Below are positions 5,599-10,012 of a DNA stretch of 10,012 nt, piece by piece (within the stretch, counting starts at the first letter, position 1; each line of letters starts with the position of its first letter). The stretch spans positions 1-10,012 of the forward strand of contig CAZUAY010000143.1 in assembly GCA_964618405.1 (NCBI GenBank). The letters run 5' to 3'. Both the position numbers and the translations under genes were made by a program. The notes beneath the pieces were generated by a model. The model made no database searches. It was not told the DNA's origin and saw nothing but the letters and a program-made list of their open reading frames with translations. The stretch comes from JBBQIY01 sp964618405. Its GTDB lineage: Bacteria > Verrucomicrobiota > Kiritimatiellia > RFP12 > UBA3636.

Positions 5599-6699
5599 AT
5601 GGAAAAAACCTGCTTATATCCGCTTCATGAAAAACTCGGTGCCAAAATGGCTGAATTTGGTGGCTATCTGATGCCGATCCAGTATTCTGGGATACCCAAG
5701 GAACATCAGGCGTGCCGGGAAGGGGCGGTTCTTTTTGACACGGATCACATGGGTGAATTTAGGGTGACAGGACCGTCTGCGCTCAAGGATCTCGAAAAGT
5801 TGGTCAGTTGCGACGTGGAGTCGATGACGGTCGGCCAGTGCCGTTACGGCATGATGTGCAATCCCGCGGGAGGGGTGATCGACGACCTCCTCGTTTACCG
5901 GTTGGGCGGCGCTGAGTTCATGCTGGTCGTCAACGCTGGGACGAAAGCGAACGATTTTCTCTGGATCAAAAATCATCTCTCGGCAGATACCCAACTTGAG
6001 GATCAGAGCAGCCTCATCGCCAAGATTGACCTGCAGGGACCGGGCTCACCCCGGATTATCCAGCAGCTCTTGAAAGAATCGATCAGCGAACTAAAATTTT
6101 TCCGCTTCATGCATAACGACTATCATGACCAGCCTATGATTATCAGTCGGACGGGGTACACGGGCGAGATCGGTTTCGAGATCTATATCAGCCCGGAGCT
6201 GGCACAGAAGTTCTGGTATGCGTGTATGGAGCTGGGCGCGATTCCGGCAGGTCTGGGAGCACGAGATACGCTGCGGCTGGAGATGGGGATGCCGCTTTAT
6301 GGGCATGAGCTGAATACAGAGCGCAATGCCGGGGAGTCCGGCTTTGATCGGTCTTTGTCGGACAAAAAAGATTTCATCGGCAGTGGGGTCGTGAACGACC
6401 GTTCGTTGCGCCGCTCAACGCTGGTCGGGATAGAGATTCCGGGCCGCAGGGCAGCGCGTCAAGGCGATGAGATTCTGGATGGTTCGGGAGAGAGGGTCGG
6501 TATCGTGACCAGCGGCAGTTTATCCCCGTCGCTGGGCTATGCCATTGCTCTCGGCTATGTGGCGGTTTCGTTGAGTGAACCCGGTACGCCGCTTAAGCTC
6601 AAAAGCCCGCGATATGAACTGGATGGAAAGGTGGTGAGTCTTCCGTTTTACGGCAGTGCCACAGGCAGAGCTAAGATTAACGATTTTTTGACCGCTTAA
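5599..6699 (+). CDS. gcvT: Glycine cleavage system T-protein (aminomethyltransferase)
   Basis: Takes the aminomethyl group from lipoyl-GcvH and transfers its carbon to tetrahydrofolate, releasing ammonia and making 5,10-methylene-THF. With the ATG at 5599 the protein has 366 residues, matching the family (364 in E. coli). Its opening, LYPLHEKLGAKMAEFGGYLMPIQY, aligns with the E. coli N-terminus. The frame is open back to a TTG at 5566 and an ATG at 5590, but those would add residues not usual in the family; GGATGG at 5588-5593 is a weak ribosome binding site for 5599. Key segments: GGVIDDLLVYR with the D95/D96 pair, which contains the conserved catalytic Asp; SRTGYTGEIGFEIY; GLGARDTLRLEMGMPLYGHEL; KDFIG; and the C-terminal barrel with VGIVTSGSLSPSLGYAIALGYV. 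First gene of the operon, 12 bp before gcvH. Confidence 0.97.
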   Translation: MEKTCLYPLHEKLGAKMAEFGGYLMPIQYSGIPKEHQACREGAVLFDTDHMGEFRVTGPSALKDLEKLVSCDVESMTVGQCRYGMMCNPAGGVIDDLLVYRLGGAEFMLVVNAGTKANDFLWIKNHLSADTQLEDQSSLIAKIDLQGPGSPRIIQQLLKESISELKFFRFMHNDYHDQPMIISRTGYTGEIGFEIYISPELAQKFWYACMELGAIPAGLGARDTLRLEMGMPLYGHELNTERNAGESGFDRSLSDKKDFIGSGVVNDRSLRRSTLVGIEIPGRRAARQGDEILDGSGERVGIVTSGSLSPSLGYAIALGYVAVSLSEPGTPLKLKSPRYELDGKVVSLPFYGSATGRAKINDFLTA

Positions 6700-6711
6700 A
6701 GGAGAGCAACG

Positions 6712-7089
6712 ATGACACCGAATGACAGAAAATACACCAAGACGCATGAGTGGATTAAGGTAGAGGGCGACATCGCCACTGTGGGTATCAGCGACCATGC
6801 CCAAAAAGAACTGGGAGACATAACTTTTGTCGACCCGGCGGCAGTTGGCAAACAACTGAAACAGGGCGAGGAGTGCTCCGTTATTGAATCCTTTAAGACG
6901 GCTAGTGAAATCTATGCGCCGATCGATGGAGAGGTGGCTGAAGTCAATGCCGAAATTGCCGCTGCGCCTGAACTCGTGAACGAGGATCCTTATGGCAAAG
7001 GCTGGATTTTGAAGCTGAAGCATATCAATCAAGCGCAGATCGCTGCCCTGTTGGATGGAGATGCGTATGATGTGATTGCAGGAGAATAG
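6712..7089 (+). CDS. gcvH: Glycine cleavage system H-protein (lipoyl carrier)
   Basis: Small lipoylated shuttle protein, 125 residues, that carries the aminomethyl arm between the P-, T- and L-proteins. The lipoyl lysine is K62 in IESFKTASEIYAPIDG, which corresponds to the ESVKAASD lysine of the E. coli protein. Other family marks are the start KYTKTHEWIKVEGD, GISDHAQKELGDITFVDP, and the C-terminal NEDPYGKGWILKLK. The start is fixed by AAAGGAGAG (6698-6706), which overlaps the gcvT stop. The gene ends 2 bp before gcvPA. K62 needs lipoylation by LplA or LipB/LipA; none of these is in the window. Confidence 0.98.
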   Translation: MTPNDRKYTKTHEWIKVEGDIATVGISDHAQKELGDITFVDPAAVGKQLKQGEECSVIESFKTASEIYAPIDGEVAEVNAEIAAAPELVNEDPYGKGWILKLKHINQAQIAALLDGDAYDVIAGE

Positions 7090-7091
7090 CA

Positions 7092-8423
7092 ATGAGTTAT
7101 ATTTCCAACACAGCGGAACAGCAGCGCGAGATGCTGGAGGCATGCGGCGTTTCTTCGATGGAAGAGTTGTTCAAGGTTATCCCGGAGAGGCTCAAAGCGA
7201 GGTCGTTTAACCTGCCGGATGCGATGAGCGAGATTGAAGTGTACAGCCACCTCAAGCAACTTGCGGGCAAGAACGCCTCGAATTTGACCTGTTTTTTGGG
7301 TGGCGGTTTTTATGAGCATTTCATTCCGGCCGCCGTGGATGCTGCGACCATGAGGAGCGAGTTCTACACGGCCTACACCCCCTATCAACCGGAGATTTCG
7401 CAGGGCACCCTGCAGGCGATTTATGAGTATCAATCGCAGATCTGTCGGTTGACGGAAATGGAGGTCTCCAACGCCTCGGTTTATGACGGCGGCACGGCAC
7501 TTTACGAGGCCTGTCAAATGGCGCTGAACGCAACTGGCCGCGATCAGATCGTTATTGACGGCGGAGTTAATCCGGTGTATTGCAAGATGCTGAACACCTA
7601 TACAGCCAATCTTGATGTCACACTAACCCAAATCCCGGTCACGCCTGGGCAAGCGGATCGGGATGCTATTAAGGCGGCACTTTGCGACCAGACGGCGGCG
7701 GTTATTCTCCAGAATCCCAACTTCTTCGGTGTTGTGGATGATCACAGCGACATCGTTGAGGAATGTCACAAGCGTGGGATTCTGGTGATTCAGTCGGTTT
7801 ACCCCATCGCCATGGCCTTGCTTAAAACACCGGGTGAGATGGGTGTGGATATTGTCACCGGTGAGGGACAACCGCTCGGCATCCCACTGTCGTTCGGCGG
7901 ACCGTATCTCGGTTTTATGGCAACCACAAAAAGTCTTGTCCGGAAGATGCCGGGTCGTCTTGTCGGTCGGACCGTTGACCGCAACGGGAAAGAATGTTTT
8001 GTTCTGACGCTACAGGCGCGCGAACAGCATATCCGGCGGGACAAGGCCCTCTCCAACATCTGCACCAATCAGGCGCTGTGCGCCCTGCGGGCTCATGTCT
8101 ACATGAGCCTGATGGGTCGAGAGGGGCTGAGGGAGCTAGCCGCGCTGTGTCATGCGAAAGCTGAGTTTGCCAAGAGCCGGTTCAAGCAGATACCGGGCGT
8201 CACCGTGATGGAGGGCGGCCCGACATTCAACGAGTTCACCGTAGTGCTTCCGAAAGATGCCGGCGAGGTTGTCGGCGCGCTGTTGGAAAAAGGTATTGCG
8301 CCGGGGTTGCCGCTCGGGCGGTTCTATCCAGGAATGGAAAATTACCTGCTGGTGGCTGTGACTGAGTTGCGGACCGAGTCCGAGATTTGCAAATTCGCCG
8401 AAAATTTGGAGCGTGTATTATGA
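7092..8423 (+). CDS. gcvPA: Glycine dehydrogenase (decarboxylating) subunit 1, P-protein N-terminal half
   Basis: The 443-residue alpha subunit of the split P-protein, which with GcvPB decarboxylates glycine and loads the aminomethyl group onto GcvH. The length matches the Bacillus subtilis GcvPA (about 448). Motifs: FLGGGFYEHFIPA (68-80); FYTAYTPYQPEISQGTLQAI (91-110), a hallmark of the family; ASVYDGGTALYEA (128-140); GEGQPLGIPLSFGGPYLGF (257-275); and LQAREQHIRRDKALSNICTNQ split as LQAREQHIRRDK (307-318) and ALSNICTNQ (319-327). It has the aspartate-aminotransferase fold but, as in the family, no PLP-binding Lys; that is in subunit 2. GGAGAA at 7081-7086 supports the ATG at 7092, and its stop overlaps the gcvPB start (ATGA), so the subunits are translationally coupled. 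Confidence 0.97.
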   Translation: MSYISNTAEQQREMLEACGVSSMEELFKVIPERLKARSFNLPDAMSEIEVYSHLKQLAGKNASNLTCFLGGGFYEHFIPAAVDAATMRSEFYTAYTPYQPEISQGTLQAIYEYQSQICRLTEMEVSNASVYDGGTALYEACQMALNATGRDQIVIDGGVNPVYCKMLNTYTANLDVTLTQIPVTPGQADRDAIKAALCDQTAAVILQNPNFFGVVDDHSDIVEECHKRGILVIQSVYPIAMALLKTPGEMGVDIVTGEGQPLGIPLSFGGPYLGFMATTKSLVRKMPGRLVGRTVDRNGKECFVLTLQAREQHIRRDKALSNICTNQALCALRAHVYMSLMGREGLRELAALCHAKAEFAKSRFKQIPGVTVMEGGPTFNEFTVVLPKDAGEVVGALLEKGIAPGLPLGRFYPGMENYLLVAVTELRTESEICKFAENLERVL

Positions 8424-9883
8424 AGATCATATTTGACAAGTCCGTCAAAGGCCGAAGAGGGGTCACGCTGCCACAGCCCGAGACGGGTGTTGCAACGAAG
8501 CTCACGATCGCCGATAAATATCTGAGAGCGCAGCCGGCGGAGCTGCCTGAACTTTCCGAACTGGATGTGATGCGCCATTTCACCCACCTTTCGAACAGGA
8601 ACTTCGGTGTCGACAGCGGATTCTATCCGCTCGGCTCATGCACGATGAAGTATAATCCCAAGATTTGTGAAAAGGTGGCTGCATTCGAGGGTTTTGCGGG
8701 ACTCCATCCTTTTCTGCCGCAGTTGCGGCATGGCGACACGCTGACGCAGGGGGCGCTCCACGTTCTTTATGAGCTGGAGAGCCTTCTCTGCGAGATCTCG
8801 GGAATGGCGGCCTGTACGCTCCAGCCGCTTGCGGGTGCGAATGGTGAATTGACCGGCATGATGCTGATTGCCGCTTACCACAAAGACAAGGGCAACACGG
8901 ACAGGAAAGAGATCCTCATTCCCGATGAAGCGCACGGCACCAATCCCGCGAGCGCCGCGATCGCCGGCTTTGTGACAAGGCCAGTTCCTACCGACCAAAC
9001 GACCGGCATGCTGGATATCAAAGCACTTGAAGCGATGGTGAGTGAGAAAACTGCGGGTATCATGCTCACCAATCCCAACACACTGGGGATTTTTAACAGT
9101 GATATCGACAAAGTGGTTGAGATTGCGCACCGACACGATGCGCTTGTCTATTACGACGGCGCCAACCTGAACGCAGTGCTCGGCGAGTTCCGTCCGGGTG
9201 ATGCTGGGATTGATGTGATGCACATCAATCTGCATAAAACATTTGCAACTCCCCATGGAGGCGGCGGGCCGGGTGCCGGCCCGGTCTGTGTCCGGGAGAA
9301 TCTGGTGGATTATCTTCCGATCTCGCGCATTGTTAAACGGCAGGACGACACGTTTTCGCTGAAGTACGATTTCCCGAAATCAATCGGATGTGTTGCACCT
9401 TTCTATGGCAGTTTTCTGGTCTGCTTAAAGGCCTACGTCTATATTCTCAGCCTCGGAAAAGAGGGGCTGAATGAGGCCAGCCGGAACGCGGTGCTCAATG
9501 CGAATTACGTCATGACGCTGCTAAAAGATGATTTTGATTTGCCGTATGACCGGAGATGCATGCATGAGTTTGTTCTTTCGGCGACCCGGCAGGTTAAGCA
9601 TGGCGTGCATGCGCTTGACATTGCCAAAGCGCTGATCGACCGAGGGTTCCATCCCCCAACCGTCTACTTCCCGATGATCGTCAAAGAGGCGATGATGATA
9701 GAACCGACCGAAACCGAAAGCAAAGAGACACTGGATTCCTTTATCCAGGCCATGAAATCCATTGCCGCAGCGGCACAGTCGGATCCGGCATCGCTCAATG
9801 CAGCCCCGGTGACGACCCGAGTCAGCCGGCCGGATGAGGTTCGGGCGGCTCGCAGCATGGATTTCAATTATGTGCCGGTCTAA
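8420..9883 (+). CDS. gcvPB: Glycine dehydrogenase (decarboxylating) subunit 2, P-protein C-terminal half
   Basis: The 487-residue beta subunit of the split P-protein, which holds the pyridoxal phosphate. The PLP Lys is K273 in NLHKTFATPHGGGGPG, D246 in YYDGAN would contact the PLP ring nitrogen, and H172 in DEAHGTNPASAA is the expected ring-stacking His. The N-terminal PLGSCTMKYNPK (70-81) and the C-terminal YFPMIVKEAMMIEPTETESKE, split by position at 416-436, are standard. The length equals the Bacillus subtilis protein (about 488). The ATG at 8420 overlaps the gcvPA stop as ATGA, with GGAG at 8408-8411 as ribosome binding site. A TTG at 8387 is in frame but would add 11 residues that the family lacks. 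This is the last gene of the operon seen here; lpd and glyA do not follow within the window. Confidence 0.97.
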   Translation: MKIIFDKSVKGRRGVTLPQPETGVATKLTIADKYLRAQPAELPELSELDVMRHFTHLSNRNFGVDSGFYPLGSCTMKYNPKICEKVAAFEGFAGLHPFLPQLRHGDTLTQGALHVLYELESLLCEISGMAACTLQPLAGANGELTGMMLIAAYHKDKGNTDRKEILIPDEAHGTNPASAAIAGFVTRPVPTDQTTGMLDIKALEAMVSEKTAGIMLTNPNTLGIFNSDIDKVVEIAHRHDALVYYDGANLNAVLGEFRPGDAGIDVMHINLHKTFATPHGGGGPGAGPVCVRENLVDYLPISRIVKRQDDTFSLKYDFPKSIGCVAPFYGSFLVCLKAYVYILSLGKEGLNEASRNAVLNANYVMTLLKDDFDLPYDRRCMHEFVLSATRQVKHGVHALDIAKALIDRGFHPPTVYFPMIVKEAMMIEPTETESKETLDSFIQAMKSIAAAAQSDPASLNAAPVTTRVSRPDEVRAARSMDFNYVPV

Positions 9884-9915
9884 AGCAGCGTGAAAAATCT
9901 GAGGTAATGCTCACC

Positions 9916-9932
9916 ACTCGCGACTCGCGACT
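9916..9932. repeat. 7-bp tandem repeat, about 2.4 copies
   Basis: ACTCGCG is repeated head to tail at 9916-9922 and 9923-9929, followed by ACT. It directly abuts the GC-rich hairpin at 9933. It is short, and may be chance or the edge of a repeat element. Confidence 0.5.
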
Positions 9933-9980
9933 GTAATCGGGCAGTCAACGGGGGGCCCCCCCCCGTCACTGACCGATTAC
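9933..9980. repeat. Imperfect palindrome with poly-G/poly-C core after gcvPB
   Basis: GTAATCGG (9933-9940) pairs perfectly with CCGATTAC (9973-9980). The middle arms pair imperfectly (CAGT 9942-9945 with ACTG 9968-9971), and six G residues (9950-9955) pair with C residues (9959-9964), leaving a CCC loop. It starts 49 bp after the gcvPB stop and could reduce read-through, but no T-run follows. Its outer arms match those of the hairpin after fcl, which favours a repeat family. Confidence 0.6.
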
Positions 9981-9992
9981 TACTGGGAGAAC

Positions 9993-10005
9993 AGGCATCT
10001 TGCCT
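9993..10005. repeat. Short AGGCA-TCT-TGCCT hairpin
   Basis: A perfect 5-bp stem with a 3-nt loop, 12 bp after the preceding palindrome. The window ends 7 bp later, so any larger element it belongs to cannot be seen. Confidence 0.35.
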
Positions 10006-10012
10006 ATAACTC

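Noticed and set aside
6520..7143. Long minus-strand open frame (207 codons) across gcvT, gcvH and gcvPA.
   Set aside because: It is antisense to three well-supported genes and spans their junctions, with no recognisable protein features.
8387..8419. Longer gcvPB start at TTG 8387.
   Set aside because: The ATG at 8420 makes a typical ATGA overlap with gcvPA, has GGAG upstream, and begins at the usual family N-terminus.
8636..9256. Long minus-strand open frame (206 codons) inside gcvPB.
   Set aside because: It is antisense to the conserved PLP-binding half of gcvPB and looks like a codon-bias shadow.

Overview
This looks like an ordinary chromosomal stretch from a bacterium of moderate GC content, probably diderm and perhaps anaerobic. 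Three things hint at the PVC group (Verrucomicrobia, Lentisphaerae, Kiritimatiellota): a regulator that joins a LacI-type sugar-binding domain to an AraC helix-turn-helix, a P-protein split into two genes, and several short GC-rich hairpins between genes. The phylum is an inference from gene style and was not tested by any search.

Layout: (1) Positions 1-2109 hold the 3' part of an OmpR-family response regulator and, overlapping it by 14 bp, a complete membrane histidine kinase. (2) Positions 2117-3250 hold a minus-strand XylR-like regulator (periplasmic-binding-protein-like domain plus AraC domain). It converges on the kinase gene with a 7-bp gap. (3) A compact 102-bp divergent region (3251-3352) carries overlapping TATAAT boxes on both strands and repeated TTGCG half-sites. 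(4) Positions 3353-5419 hold gmd and fcl, the two enzymes that turn GDP-D-mannose into GDP-L-fucose. They are separated by a 102-bp gap with two short hairpins and followed by a 17-bp perfect stem-loop. (5) Positions 5420-5598 are a leader with a good sigma70-like promoter candidate. (6) Positions 5599-9883 are a tight glycine cleavage operon, gcvT-gcvH-gcvPA-gcvPB, without the L-protein (lpd). (7) Positions 9884-10012 are non-coding and rich in repeats and hairpins.

The genes fall into three units. The two-component pair senses an unknown envelope signal. The GDP-fucose pair makes an activated sugar for surface polysaccharide or glycoprotein, and may be controlled by the divergent sugar-sensing regulator. 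The gcv operon oxidises glycine to CO2, ammonia and 5,10-methylene-THF, using a dihydrolipoamide dehydrogenase encoded elsewhere.

I found no mobile element genes, CRISPR array, tRNA or rRNA, and no sign of an undescribed multi-gene system. The most interesting signals are regulatory and repetitive: the divergent operator-like region, and a set of intergenic hairpins, two of which share their outer arms although they lie 4.5 kb apart.
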